Part shown: positions 8,722 through 18,535 of the stretch, piece after piece
Layout of the letters: each line of letters begins with the position of its first letter
How positions within the stretch are numbered: position 1 is the first letter of the stretch
Assembly (NCBI GenBank): GCA_030426925.1
Contig: JAUHXT010000001.1
Location: forward strand, 85,414-149,413
Length of the DNA: 64,000 nt
Origin: Alphaproteobacteria bacterium
GTDB taxonomy: Bacteria > Pseudomonadota > Alphaproteobacteria > Micavibrionales > Micavibrionaceae
Direction of reading: 5' to 3'
Position numbers and translations under genes: made by a program
The notes under the pieces: generated by a model
Told to the model about the DNA's origin: nothing
Seen by the model: the letters and a program-made list of their open reading frames with translations, nothing else
The model's database searches: none

Positions 8722-9846
8722 ATGGTTTTCGACAAATATCTTTTTCGCAGTATCCTGATCGCGACAGTCTTTATGACACTGACGCTGGCGACGATTATTT
8801 TTTTAAGCCAGTCGCTGCGTTTTCTGGAACTGGTGATCGAATCCGGCGCATCAAGCAAGATGTTCTGGATTTTGACTTTTCTTGCCCTTCCCCGATTTTT
8901 TGAAGTGGTGGTGCCGATCGCATTGATGGCGGCGACATTGTTCACCTATAACCGGCTGACCATGGACAGTGAACTGGTGGTGATGCGCAGCGCCGGATAT
9001 TCGCCCATGCGTCTTGCCCGTCCGGTTCTGATTCTATCCGTTCTCACAACGTGCTTTTTGTTGTTTGTGACGACATGGCTGGCGCCTGTATCCTTAAGCC
9101 AGATGCAACAGCTGCGGCTTGTTCTGAAATCCCAGTATTCATCTCTTTTGATCAAGGAAGGGGTTTTTAACGCGTTTGGCGATAACCTGACGGTGTACGT
9201 AGAAGACAGGAAAAAAGACGGGGAAATGGAAGGGATTATGATTCACGATACCAGCCCCGAATGGGAATACCCGGTGACAATTGTCGCGCAAAAGGGATAT
9301 ATCGTGACATCCGACCAGGGCCAGCAGGTCATCGTGGATGAGGGATGGCGGCAGACGTTTAATCCGGATACCGGCGCGCTGGATAAGCTAAGCTTTGAAC
9401 GTTATTCCATTGACCTCCCCGAAAGCGAAGATGTACGCCAACGATGGGTGGAGCCGGACGAGCGTACGTTCCTGCAGCTATTGAATCCCGATTTATCCGT
9501 GGAACGTGATCAGGACAATGTTGAAGAGTTTTTGCGCGAAGCGCACCGCCGGATTATCAGTCCGTTTTTGGCGATGACCTTTACTGTTCTGTCGCTTGCC
9601 TTTTTATTGCTGGGGCCTTTGAACCGGCGCGGGCAAAGCTGGCGCATCATTGCGGCGATTGTGAGTGTGGTGCTGATACAAGGGCTGTACTTGTTCGCCT
9701 TTAATCTGTCCAGTCGTTCTGCCTTCGGGCTTTTGGGGATGTATGTACTTGTTTTTGTGCCGTTGATTGCAGGCTTTATCGCCCTAAGCCCGATGAGTGA
9801 AAAGTTTCGCCGTAAAGTTCTGTACCAAGCGGGAGAACAAACATGA
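8722..9846 (+). CDS. lptF: LPS export ABC transporter permease LptF
   Basis: A 374-residue YjgP/YjgQ-family permease. Three membrane helices near the N-terminus (residues about 10-30, 55-75, 100-120) are followed by a large periplasmic beta-jellyroll domain (about 130-265) and three C-terminal helices. LptF and LptG form the membrane part of LptB2FG, which extracts LPS from the inner membrane and pushes it along LptC-A-D. The first helix begins FDKYLFRSILIATVFMTLTL, typical of the family. It overlaps lptG in an ATGA, so the two are translationally coupled. Confidence 0.93.
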   Translation: MVFDKYLFRSILIATVFMTLTLATIIFLSQSLRFLELVIESGASSKMFWILTFLALPRFFEVVVPIALMAATLFTYNRLTMDSELVVMRSAGYSPMRLARPVLILSVLTTCFLLFVTTWLAPVSLSQMQQLRLVLKSQYSSLLIKEGVFNAFGDNLTVYVEDRKKDGEMEGIMIHDTSPEWEYPVTIVAQKGYIVTSDQGQQVIVDEGWRQTFNPDTGALDKLSFERYSIDLPESEDVRQRWVEPDERTFLQLLNPDLSVERDQDNVEEFLREAHRRIISPFLAMTFTVLSLAFLLLGPLNRRGQSWRIIAAIVSVVLIQGLYLFAFNLSSRSAFGLLGMYVLVFVPLIAGFIALSPMSEKFRRKVLYQAGEQT

Positions 9847-10946
9847 TGAAGCATGCGTTTCCCCGGCAGCTTAGTTTTTATATGGCGGGTACATACATAA
9901 AAAATTTTCTTTTCCTGGCAATGATGCTTTTGGGCGTGGTGTACCTGTTCGATACGGTTGAGCTATTGCGCCGGGCGGCGAAGTTTGATGATGTGCCGAT
10001 CCTGCTGGTTTTACAGATGGGGCTGTTCAAACTGCCGGAAGTCGGGCAAATGGTTCTGCCGTTTGCGGTATTGTTCAGCGCGATTTTTACATTCTGGCAG
10101 ATGACACGGCGTTATGAACTTGTTGCTGTGCGGGCAGCTGGTCTGTCGGTTTGGCAGATCCTGGGGCCGATTGTGCTGACCGCGTTTTTGATCGGGGTGA
10201 TACAGGTCAGTATGGTCAATCCGTTCGGCGCGCTTTTGATCGGAAAGTTCGAAGCGCTGGAAAGTACATACCTGAAACGTCAGACCAGTTTTGTCAGCTT
10301 GTCCAAGCAGGGGTTATGGCTGAAACAGGATCAGGATCAGGGGCATGTTATCCTGCATGCCGGTACGATCGATTCCGAAAACTGGATATTGAAGAAAATT
10401 ATTGTCCTGTTTTTTGACGATACCTACAGCTTTACCCGCAGGATGGATGCCGATTCAGCAGAATTGCAGGACGGGCAGTGGTCGTTCAAGGACGTGGTAT
10501 CCAACCGACCACGCGAAATGCCGGAGCGATCCGATTTTGTGACGATGACAACAGACCTGACGCGCGAAGATATCGAAGATAGTTTTGCGTCGCCGGAAAC
10601 GGTTTCATTCTGGTCTTTGCCGTCCTTTATTGAAACTATGGAAAACACAGGATTTGATCCTATTCGGCTCAAGATGCATTACCAGGTACTGCTGTCCCAA
10701 CCCTTGTTATATTTGTCCATGATTTTACTGGCGGCCTGTGTGTCTTTTCGGCCACCCCGGAATGGCGGGACATTCCTGCTGATTGCCATGGGAACATTGA
10801 TGGGATTTATGATCTTTTTTGCTTCCAGTTTCCTTCAGGCTTTGGGCGCTTCGCACCAGATTCCGCTGCTTTTGGCGGCATGGGCCCCCGCGCTGGTGTC
10901 CATGCTGATCGGGGCCACGATTATTATGAACGTGGAAGACGGCTGA
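9843..10946 (+). CDS. lptG: LPS export ABC transporter permease LptG
   Basis: A 367-residue partner of LptF with the same layout: N-terminal helices, a periplasmic domain (residues about 130-260) and C-terminal helices. The MTRRYELVAVRAAGLSVWQI segment near residue 90 is the cytoplasmic coupling loop that touches LptB. Its ATG lies within the last codons of lptF (ATGA). The LptB ATPase and LptA/C/D are not in this window. Confidence 0.93.
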   Translation: MMKHAFPRQLSFYMAGTYIKNFLFLAMMLLGVVYLFDTVELLRRAAKFDDVPILLVLQMGLFKLPEVGQMVLPFAVLFSAIFTFWQMTRRYELVAVRAAGLSVWQILGPIVLTAFLIGVIQVSMVNPFGALLIGKFEALESTYLKRQTSFVSLSKQGLWLKQDQDQGHVILHAGTIDSENWILKKIIVLFFDDTYSFTRRMDADSAELQDGQWSFKDVVSNRPREMPERSDFVTMTTDLTREDIEDSFASPETVSFWSLPSFIETMENTGFDPIRLKMHYQVLLSQPLLYLSMILLAACVSFRPPRNGGTFLLIAMGTLMGFMIFFASSFLQALGASHQIPLLLAAWAPALVSMLIGATIIMNVEDG

Positions 10947-11071
10947 TTTAATTGTGTATCAAATCCACATAAGGTGCTGGAATTAATTCAAATTGTCTGT
11001 ATTTTTAACCTTGAAATAACCAAAAGATGATGTACTGATTTCGGGGTCTAACAAATTAAGGTTTTACAAAT

Positions 11072-11851
11072 ATGTCTTTCCGCATCAAGCATTTTACAGA
11101 AAATGTTTCGAGCAAAACTGTCCTGGCGCTGACACTGGCGGCCTTGGTTTCTGCTTGTTCCACAACGGGTAGCCAATCCGGCGATTATGCCGCGATGGAT
11201 CCGTTTGAAGAAATGAACCGTGGCGTGTTCGCCTTTAACGAAGGCGTCGATAAAGCGGTTTTGCAGCCGGTTGCCAAAGGATACCGCGCTGTTACGCCGA
11301 AGGGTATTCGTATTGCCTTGCGCAATTTCCTGCGTAACCTGCGTAGCCCGGTTGATTTAGGAAACCAGATTTTGCAGGGCGATGTTGAAGGTGCCACCAA
11401 CCAGACAGCCCGTACGTTTATCAACACGCTGGCCGGTTTCGGCGGTATTGTTGACGTTGCCGAAATGGGCGGTATTCCGTATGAGCCGGAAGATTTCGGC
11501 CAGACACTGGCAACATGGGGTGTCGATCACGGCGCGTATCTTGTTGTGCCGCTGTTAGGGCCATCCAGTATGCGTGACGGCTTTGGTACGGCCGTGGACA
11601 GCATTGCTGATCCGCTGCGTATCTACATGTTCAATATCAACGAGGAAGAATGGCACTATACCCGCATGGCGGCCAGTGTCGTGGACAAGCGTGAAGAGTT
11701 GATCGATGTTATCGACGACTTGCGTAAGAACTCGTTCGATTATTATGCGGCCCTTCGAAGCGCATATTTCCAGAATCGTGAATCTCTTGTGAATGACAAG
11801 GACCCGAACTTTACAACAGGTCCGTCCATTCCTGATTACGACGATTTTTAA
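11072..11851 (+). CDS. mlaA: Outer-membrane lipoprotein MlaA (VacJ)
   Basis: A 259-residue lipoprotein with the lipobox LVSAC (Cys near residue 29). The core is the MlaA family: DPFEEMNRGVFAFNE near 45, then FLRNLRSPVDLGNQILQGD and FGQTLATWGV. MlaA sits as a ring in the outer-membrane inner leaflet and removes mislocalised phospholipid for return by MlaC to the MlaFEDB complex. It is followed 87 bases later by mlaC in the same direction; mlaFEDB are elsewhere. Confidence 0.94.
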   Translation: MSFRIKHFTENVSSKTVLALTLAALVSACSTTGSQSGDYAAMDPFEEMNRGVFAFNEGVDKAVLQPVAKGYRAVTPKGIRIALRNFLRNLRSPVDLGNQILQGDVEGATNQTARTFINTLAGFGGIVDVAEMGGIPYEPEDFGQTLATWGVDHGAYLVVPLLGPSSMRDGFGTAVDSIADPLRIYMFNINEEEWHYTRMAASVVDKREELIDVIDDLRKNSFDYYAALRSAYFQNRESLVNDKDPNFTTGPSIPDYDDF

Positions 11852-11938
11852 TCACGGGTTTTTCCGGTAATATAGAATTGTCACCTGATGCATTAGCGTG
11901 TATTTAGGAAAGCGTTGTTTATATTACAGGAGAAAGTT

Positions 11939-12637
11939 ATGGCAATGAAAACGGTTCTGACGATTTTGCCCGCAACAGCTATAGTTTTGTGTTCCGGTAT
12001 CCACACCGCCGATGCCCGTATGCCTATATCTTCTGTTCATGCGCCTTCTTATATTTATGACGGTCTGGTTCCGATCGCCGGCAAAAACCCGGTCAGTGAA
12101 GACAGCCAAAGTCAGGTTACAAAAGGCGCCGAAAATTTCATTGATTCCATGGGCAAGCGCGCAATCGGTTTCCTTGGAAGTTCTTCTATGTCCAAGGAGC
12201 AAAAAGCGAGCGAATTCCGCAAATTGCTAAAAGACAGTTTTGATCTTACGACGATTGGCCGTTTTTCCTTGGGACGTTACTGGAATGCCGCGACGGACAG
12301 TCAAAAACGGGAATACCAAAGCCTGTTCGAAAATCTGGTCGTGGATGTTTACTCCGCCCGTTTTGACGAGTACCAGGGGCAGGCGCTGGAGATACGCTCC
12401 AGCCGTCCGGAAGGTACGAAAGACACGATTGTTAAATCATTTATTGTCGATAAAAACGGAACAGAATTCAGCGTTGACTGGCGTGTGCGTTATAAAGACG
12501 GTCGCTATAAAATCATCGACGTGATTATCGAAGGGGTCAGCATGTCATTGACCCAGCGTTCTGATTTCTCCAGTGTCATTCAACGCGGCGGCGGAAATGT
12601 TGATGTGTTGATCGCGCATCTTAGACGACAGGATTAA
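11939..12637 (+). CDS. mlaC: Periplasmic phospholipid-binding protein MlaC
   Basis: A 232-residue protein with signal peptide (MAMKTVLTILPATAIVLCSG, cut near residue 26). The start at 11939 was chosen for the AGGAGA site 6-11 bases upstream; a TTG further upstream is less likely. The mature domain has the Ttg2/MlaC pattern: FRKLLKDSFDLTTIGRFSLG, then FENLVVDVYSARFDEYQG and VDWRVRYKDGRYKIIDVIIEG. It ferries phospholipid between MlaA and the inner-membrane Mla ABC transporter. Its stop is only 5 bases from the stop of the convergent DotA array. Confidence 0.92.
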   Translation: MAMKTVLTILPATAIVLCSGIHTADARMPISSVHAPSYIYDGLVPIAGKNPVSEDSQSQVTKGAENFIDSMGKRAIGFLGSSSMSKEQKASEFRKLLKDSFDLTTIGRFSLGRYWNAATDSQKREYQSLFENLVVDVYSARFDEYQGQALEIRSSRPEGTKDTIVKSFIVDKNGTEFSVDWRVRYKDGRYKIIDVIIEGVSMSLTQRSDFSSVIQRGGGNVDVLIAHLRRQD

Positions 12638-12642
12638 TTCCC

Positions 12643-15600
12643 TTATAAACGCTGTACGCCGTTACTGCGAAGAAGCTCTTCGATGCCGTCGTCGGCGCTC
12701 TTCATTTTGTCCGTGATTCTTTTGTACTCGGCTTTGTATCTGGCTTCCAGATTGCCGATTCCTCCTAGATCCTCTATACGGCGAACGATTTTACCCTGTT
12801 TCGCGTCCAGGGTGTCCAGCGTTCCTTTGAACTGAGAATCAAACAGGGCTTGTTTACGCTCACGCTTCAGCCTGTCTCTTACCTGTTCTGCTGTCTGTGT
12901 TCCATCACCGGTAATGTTCGGGTCATTATCAATGTCTTCGTCAATTTTTCGGAATTCTTCTCTCATTTCAGAAAGTTTTGTTTCCTTCGCGCTTACCTGT
13001 CTTGGCAGAAGGGCATCATCTGTGAACAGGAAGATCATTTCGTTTCTACTGCGTCTTGCAACTTCCGGCCCGATGCCCTGCAGGTTCTCTTTCACAGAGT
13101 CTATACCCTCGCTCAGCTGTGATCCCAATGCGCCGGCACCGATTGTAGAATATTTCATCAGGCTTTCAGCGCCGCGTGACGGTTCGTTGTCGTCGTTAAA
13201 GCTGGACGTACCGGAACCGAACCAGCGCATCATGTTATTCGGAATAAGGTCTATCAGCTTAAACGACGCCATGCCCATCATGTACACGATGACGGCGTAT
13301 AAAATTGTAAAAAAGAATTCATCCACGACGTTCCGTGTGAATTTCTCTGAGCCGGGTAAGTCCCCCAACGCGTCCTCCCCCAGACCGGACAGGGCGCCGG
13401 TTACACAACCGCCATTTTGCATGGCGTCCGGATCTGCGCCGGCTACGCTGGTGACGACCAGGAAGAAGACTTCGTTCAAGGCTTTTACCTGTGCGGCGAA
13501 TATTACGATTGCCGCCAGAAGTCCGAATATGATCATAATCGGACGCAGGAATATTTCGAGCAAGAGCATGTAGCCTGCCGCTGCCGCCTGCCCGGGCAGG
13601 CCTTCGGCATCAATGCGCAGGTGAGCCAGCGCCCATAAAGGGACACCGACCATGGCTTCGAACACACTTTTGACCCAGCCGCCGACAGCAAAGAAGAAAT
13701 AGATGAATGGCAGGAATGGCAGGACATAGTACAGGACAAACCCGATCGAAAGACCGATTCCGGCAATTGTTCCATAGAAACCGGACAGGGAATTCAAGGC
13801 TGATCCAGCGCTTCCCGGTACAAGACCAGTACCGCCAAAAATACCGAAACCCGCGCTGACGGCCAAGTTCTGGATTGCGTTTTCAATCAATCCTTTTCCT
13901 ATGGCTGATAACTGTGCCAGTGGGTGAATGTCTGTATTCTGACACATATCGAACAGGCCTTCCGTGCCTAAAATCGCGCTGATCGTATTGATGAATACGT
14001 TGTCGGTATCCGTCAGGACGTGCGTAGCCCGCGCATCGGTGCGGGTGTCGCGTTGTTCCCAAAATGTGAAAATCTGATTGAGCGCACGGGCAATATCCGC
14101 GTCACCGGATTGCGGGAAGACGAACGGTTCTTCGACAGACAGCTCGGGAGTGAAGCGTTCGCTGGGATGGACCTGCCGGTCGTTTTTCATGCGTTCCTGA
14201 CGGATAAATTCCATGGTCCGCGGATATAGCTGCGGGGCAGGGGTGTTCATAGCTGCGGTGGTTAGCGCGCCGTTCTGTTCGGCGATGCGGTTGTACCAAA
14301 TTCCTGCACCGGCCCAGCCGAGTTGTGCAATCTCCGGGTCTATACCCTGATCTGTAACGGCAAGCTGAATGCCGACTGCCTGTGCGATGATTTGTTCTAC
14401 CGCAGCGCCCATGGCCGTGATGACATCGCCCCTGAATGCAGCATTCGGGATTGCACTTTGCGGTTCACGCGGCAGGACGGACATAAAACGGAACGAGAAG
14501 TTTCGGGCATAGGCATCGACAAAGCCGCCATCGGCCCATAAAAGTTTTATCAATTCAAAATAACCATTTTGAATGGCAAAGGACCCTGGTTGCCCGACAT
14601 CTGTTGTTTTCAGGACCAGTTCCCCGCAATCGGGGCTGACTCCGCCGCCATAGACCAGGTTACCGTCTTCTACGCCGAAGCGGATGATCAGGTTACCGGC
14701 GGGTGATTCATCATTCAGGTCGGCGGTCAGAAGGCCAAGGGCAGCGGCGTAGCCCAGCCCTGCGATCGGTGTGTTGTCATCGGGGTCCGGGCCGTGAATA
14801 AGGTAAGCGTCGATTTCCTTGCCGTATTTACGCCCTTCGGCCCACTGGCATGTTTTGGCAACCATCATAAAGGCCGGGATATGCTGTACTTCCGGTGTGT
14901 TTGGGGTTGCGACCAATGTGCCGTTTGCCCCGAGCGGGTTGTTGACCACCAGATTGAATTGCAGCCAGCCGTTTGTGGCGAGGCTGGAACCATATTTCGC
15001 TACAGATAATGTTATCCATTGTGCGCCGTTCAAACCGTCTGGCAGCGGGATCAAAAGTCCGAAGAATACAATCAGGCGGATCGGCACCCAGGCATGAGAA
15101 AAGCGTTTACCGAACGGAACGCCGGTATTGGCGGTTTCCGCAATGATGGTCGTGGCGAAATACAGGATAATAAACGTTCCGACAATCAGCATACCGATGC
15201 TGTAGAATTCAAACAATGCATATAACGCCATATGAATTGGCTGGATAGCCACGGCGGCACCGTAAATATCGGTTCCAAATACCAGCGTCATCATCCGGAA
15301 GGCAACGTCGGTTTCCGGGAACGGTGTGACAAAAAAGCTTTCATACCAGCCGCCGCCGGCAAAGGCGGGGTTTGTGATTAATGAGAAAAACAGGACGATA
15401 AACTGCAGTCCCAGCAGGATAATGCCTGTCATAATGGCGAAATAGACCAATACCTGGTCAATATGATCGCGGTCGAATTTCAGGTTTTTGGACGCTTCCG
15501 CCATGACGTGGCGAATACCGTATTTGCCGACAGAAGAGGCGCGCAGATAGGTATGGTTTTTCGGCAGCAGGCCGGCGGTGTTGTAAATCAGTGCAATAAG

Positions 15601-15714
15601 ATAAGCAAGGTTTCCAAACCCGCTACCGACAAGGTCGCGGATCCTCGTCCCGAATTGCGGGAGAAGCGTGTATTTAAAAAACTGCTTGCGCGTAAAAGGC
15701 GCTTTCGCCTGCAT
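12643..15714 (-). CDS. DotA/TraY-like polytopic membrane protein, copy D (last in array)
   Basis: A 1023-residue paralogue, the last gene of the four. The shared N-terminal block includes LVGSGFGNLAYLIALIYNTA and the KNHTYLR segment, followed by several membrane helices. A large, variable extracytoplasmic region spans residues about 270-600, then a helix-rich C-terminal half holds the family hallmark VGVPLWALAHLRIDAEGLPG near residue 690. Unlike copies B and C it ends in about 110 highly charged residues (ETKLSEMREEFRKIDEDI onward) that look like a cytoplasmic coiled coil. DotA/TraY proteins are inner-membrane components of type IVB secretion/conjugation systems. It starts 34 bases after copy C. 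Confidence 0.8.
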   Translation of the reverse strand: MQAKAPFTRKQFFKYTLLPQFGTRIRDLVGSGFGNLAYLIALIYNTAGLLPKNHTYLRASSVGKYGIRHVMAEASKNLKFDRDHIDQVLVYFAIMTGIILLGLQFIVLFFSLITNPAFAGGGWYESFFVTPFPETDVAFRMMTLVFGTDIYGAAVAIQPIHMALYALFEFYSIGMLIVGTFIILYFATTIIAETANTGVPFGKRFSHAWVPIRLIVFFGLLIPLPDGLNGAQWITLSVAKYGSSLATNGWLQFNLVVNNPLGANGTLVATPNTPEVQHIPAFMMVAKTCQWAEGRKYGKEIDAYLIHGPDPDDNTPIAGLGYAAALGLLTADLNDESPAGNLIIRFGVEDGNLVYGGGVSPDCGELVLKTTDVGQPGSFAIQNGYFELIKLLWADGGFVDAYARNFSFRFMSVLPREPQSAIPNAAFRGDVITAMGAAVEQIIAQAVGIQLAVTDQGIDPEIAQLGWAGAGIWYNRIAEQNGALTTAAMNTPAPQLYPRTMEFIRQERMKNDRQVHPSERFTPELSVEEPFVFPQSGDADIARALNQIFTFWEQRDTRTDARATHVLTDTDNVFINTISAILGTEGLFDMCQNTDIHPLAQLSAIGKGLIENAIQNLAVSAGFGIFGGTGLVPGSAGSALNSLSGFYGTIAGIGLSIGFVLYYVLPFLPFIYFFFAVGGWVKSVFEAMVGVPLWALAHLRIDAEGLPGQAAAAGYMLLLEIFLRPIMIIFGLLAAIVIFAAQVKALNEVFFLVVTSVAGADPDAMQNGGCVTGALSGLGEDALGDLPGSEKFTRNVVDEFFFTILYAVIVYMMGMASFKLIDLIPNNMMRWFGSGTSSFNDDNEPSRGAESLMKYSTIGAGALGSQLSEGIDSVKENLQGIGPEVARRSRNEMIFLFTDDALLPRQVSAKETKLSEMREEFRKIDEDIDNDPNITGDGTQTAEQVRDRLKRERKQALFDSQFKGTLDTLDAKQGKIVRRIEDLGGIGNLEARYKAEYKRITDKMKSADDGIEELLRSNGVQRL

Positions 15715-15748
15715 TTAACTTACGTTCCTTCCGTTTGTTTTCTCATTG

Positions 15749-18517
15749 TTATTGCCCACCGTTATCACCGCTTTTCAGCTGTTTTAACAAGCCTTGCCCT
15801 GCGGAGCTGAAGAAGGAGCTACCCTGTTGTGCTGCACCTTGCAGTTTACCCATGATAGCGCCGCCGCCCACAGTAATACGCTGTGTCAGACCTTCGGCTG
15901 TTTCGCCGCGTTCATCGTTGAATGTTTTTACGTTTGCACCCATCCAACGCATAATTTCATTCGGGATCTGGTCGATCAGTTTGAACGACGACATGCCAAT
16001 CATGTACACGATGACGGCGTAAATGACGGTGAAGAAAAATTCATCAACGGGCCCGCGCAGATATTGTTCCTGTCCCAGTTCAAAGAGGTTGGTTGATCCG
16101 GTGATTGTACAAGCCGTCCGGTCAACCGGATCATGGCCGGAAATGTTGGACACAACCAGATAGAAAATATCATTCAATACTTTCACCATTGCGGCGTAAA
16201 TTGTAATGGATGCCAGCAATCCCAGAACAATCATGAACGGCCGCAGGAAGATTTCCAGTATCAGGAAATAACCGTACGAACCGCCGGGGCCGGGCAGGCC
16301 TTCGCCATCAATGCGTAAATGCGCCAATGCCCAAAGCGGTACACCGACCATGGCTTCGAAAATTCCTTTTATCCAGCCGCCGACCGCGAAGAAGAAATAC
16401 AGGAACGGCATGAATGGAATCACGTAATACAACAGGAATCCGATCAAAATACCGACCCCGGCAATTGTGCTGAAGAAGCCGGAGGCAGCGCCGAGCGCGG
16501 ATCCCATGTGCGGAGAGAGGATATATGCCGCACCGCCCATGACGCCACTGGCCAGAGAATATCCAAGGTTACGGATCGCCGCTTCGATCAGGCCCTTGCC
16601 CAAGCTGGCCATTTGCGCCAGCGGATGAATATCGGCGTTTTTACACATATCGAACAGACCTTGCGTTCCGAAAATTGCGTTGATAGTGTCGATGAACGAG
16701 TTTTCCTGGTTGTCCGCTTGGGTTCTAAGCGCATCACCGCCATATCCGCGTTTTTCCCAGTACTGGAAACTGATATTAAAGACTCTGGCAAGTTCTGGAT
16801 CGTTCGGATTTTGAAATTTGATTTCCTTACCCTGTTCCATTTCTGGTTTGAAACGGTCGCTCGGGTTGATGTTGTCGTCCTGTTGCAGTTTTTGTTCCAG
16901 AACATATTCCATGATCAGCGGGTATTTATAAATACGCGGAGGCTGGTTCAGTGCCGTTACAAATCCGCCATTAACCTGCGCCAGCTTGTTGTACCATATT
17001 GCCGCCCCGGCCCATCCCAGATTTAATCCGTCTTCATCTATATTCCAAGTGTCGCTGGCGGCCAGTTCTGCCTGGGCAAGTAGAGCACAGCTATCCACCA
17101 CCTGTTTTAAGTTTTGCCGTTCTTCTTCAAGCGCACCGTCTTCGTGGAATATTCTTAATGCATCTTCAAGGAACGCTATTTCACTGCGGTTATAAGAACT
17201 ACTTAGCTCTACCATAGCGTATGTAGTGGCAATAGCTTGTGTTGCGGATAGTGCAACGTATACGCCGCATGGATCTTCCAGAGAGTTGTTGTAAACAAGC
17301 GCTTGACCCAGATAGTAATACCCTTCCTGTATCAATTCAAATCCGGGTTCCTGTGTCGCAAAAGTATCTATAATAATTTCACCGCAATACGGCTTTACCA
17401 TACCTTTTTCATCTGTGTAGGTGGTATCATGGTGACCAACCTTGATATGAATTTGTCCTCCTTCGGAAAACTCTACAGCCTGTTCAAACGGTGTATCATA
17501 GTAAATAAGGTGTTCCGCCGCATCACCAGTTCCTTTGACTATGTATGCTTCAATCTCTCCGGCACCAAACTGATAGCCCGCCTCCATGAAGCCTTCTCCC
17601 TCATAAACGCTATCGCACATCAGCATAAGACCGGAAAAAGACTGAAGGTGTGATACTTCCGGCCCGCGCGGCAATGCGACGAGCGTTTCCCGCTCACCGA
17701 TATAAGTGCCGCCACCTCCCGTTACGATCTGATTAAAGTAAATCCAGCCATTTGTCGCGAAACCGGAGCCCCATTTTGCGGAGTATAATGTAATGAATTG
17801 TCCGGCATTCATACCAAAGCCGATAGGGATCAGCAGGCCAAAGGCAACGATGATACGGACAGGAACCCACACATGATTAAAACGTTTGCCGAAAGGTGTT
17901 CCCGTTTGTGCTGTTTCAATCAAAACCGCGCCGATAAAGTACGAAATGATCAGCGCACCGATAACGATGATGCCCAGACTGTAGATAATGAACATGCCGT
18001 GCAGGGCTTCCTGAAAATCCGCCATGATATTAAGGTATGTCAGTTCTTGTGAGCCAAAGAAGCCGGGTATGCCGAATACCATGTCCAGAAGACGGAATGC
18101 GATATCCTGATCCGGATTTTCGGTGAGAACGTATTCATGTAAACTGCCCGGAAGGCCGATGGCCGCGGCGTGCGCGCTTTTTGCAAAAAAGCTCATCAAA
18201 ACCAGGCCAAATTGAAAGGCGACAAGAATGATGCCGAAGAAAATAGCGAAGAAGATCAGAATCTGATCAATGTTTTTCCAACTGAATTTTAAGTGCCGTC
18301 TTGCTTCTGAAATAACGTGCCGAACGCCGAATTGTCCTGACATGCTGGAACGCAGATACGGGTGGTTGGACGGTAAAATGCCAACAGCGTTGTAGATCAG
18401 GGCAATAATGAAAGCCAGGGAGGTAAAGCCGTCCTTGGAGATCTCGCGCAGGCGCGGCTTTATGCCCGGAAGGAACATATAGCGTAATACGTCTTTTTTT
18501 GTTATCGCGATATTCAT
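15749..18517 (-). CDS. DotA/TraY-like polytopic membrane protein, copy C
   Basis: A 922-residue paralogue, third in the array. It opens with a short cytoplasmic stretch (VLRYMFLPGIKPRLREISKD), then SLAFIIALIYNAVGILPSNH and further helices. A variable soluble region (about residues 270-590) carries several Cys pairs. The conserved segment PFMPFLYFFFAVGGW is followed by VGVPLWALAHLRIDGEGLPG near residue 720, and the end is short and Gly/Gln-rich. It lies 18 bases after copy B, so it is surely cotranscribed. Its similarity to the neighbours is highest in the C-terminal membrane half, while the extracytoplasmic loop has diverged. Confidence 0.8.
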   Translation of the reverse strand: MNIAITKKDVLRYMFLPGIKPRLREISKDGFTSLAFIIALIYNAVGILPSNHPYLRSSMSGQFGVRHVISEARRHLKFSWKNIDQILIFFAIFFGIILVAFQFGLVLMSFFAKSAHAAAIGLPGSLHEYVLTENPDQDIAFRLLDMVFGIPGFFGSQELTYLNIMADFQEALHGMFIIYSLGIIVIGALIISYFIGAVLIETAQTGTPFGKRFNHVWVPVRIIVAFGLLIPIGFGMNAGQFITLYSAKWGSGFATNGWIYFNQIVTGGGGTYIGERETLVALPRGPEVSHLQSFSGLMLMCDSVYEGEGFMEAGYQFGAGEIEAYIVKGTGDAAEHLIYYDTPFEQAVEFSEGGQIHIKVGHHDTTYTDEKGMVKPYCGEIIIDTFATQEPGFELIQEGYYYLGQALVYNNSLEDPCGVYVALSATQAIATTYAMVELSSSYNRSEIAFLEDALRIFHEDGALEEERQNLKQVVDSCALLAQAELAASDTWNIDEDGLNLGWAGAAIWYNKLAQVNGGFVTALNQPPRIYKYPLIMEYVLEQKLQQDDNINPSDRFKPEMEQGKEIKFQNPNDPELARVFNISFQYWEKRGYGGDALRTQADNQENSFIDTINAIFGTQGLFDMCKNADIHPLAQMASLGKGLIEAAIRNLGYSLASGVMGGAAYILSPHMGSALGAASGFFSTIAGVGILIGFLLYYVIPFMPFLYFFFAVGGWIKGIFEAMVGVPLWALAHLRIDGEGLPGPGGSYGYFLILEIFLRPFMIVLGLLASITIYAAMVKVLNDIFYLVVSNISGHDPVDRTACTITGSTNLFELGQEQYLRGPVDEFFFTVIYAVIVYMIGMSSFKLIDQIPNEIMRWMGANVKTFNDERGETAEGLTQRITVGGGAIMGKLQGAAQQGSSFFSSAGQGLLKQLKSGDNGGQ

Positions 18518-18535
18518 TTTATTCCTGCATTACTC

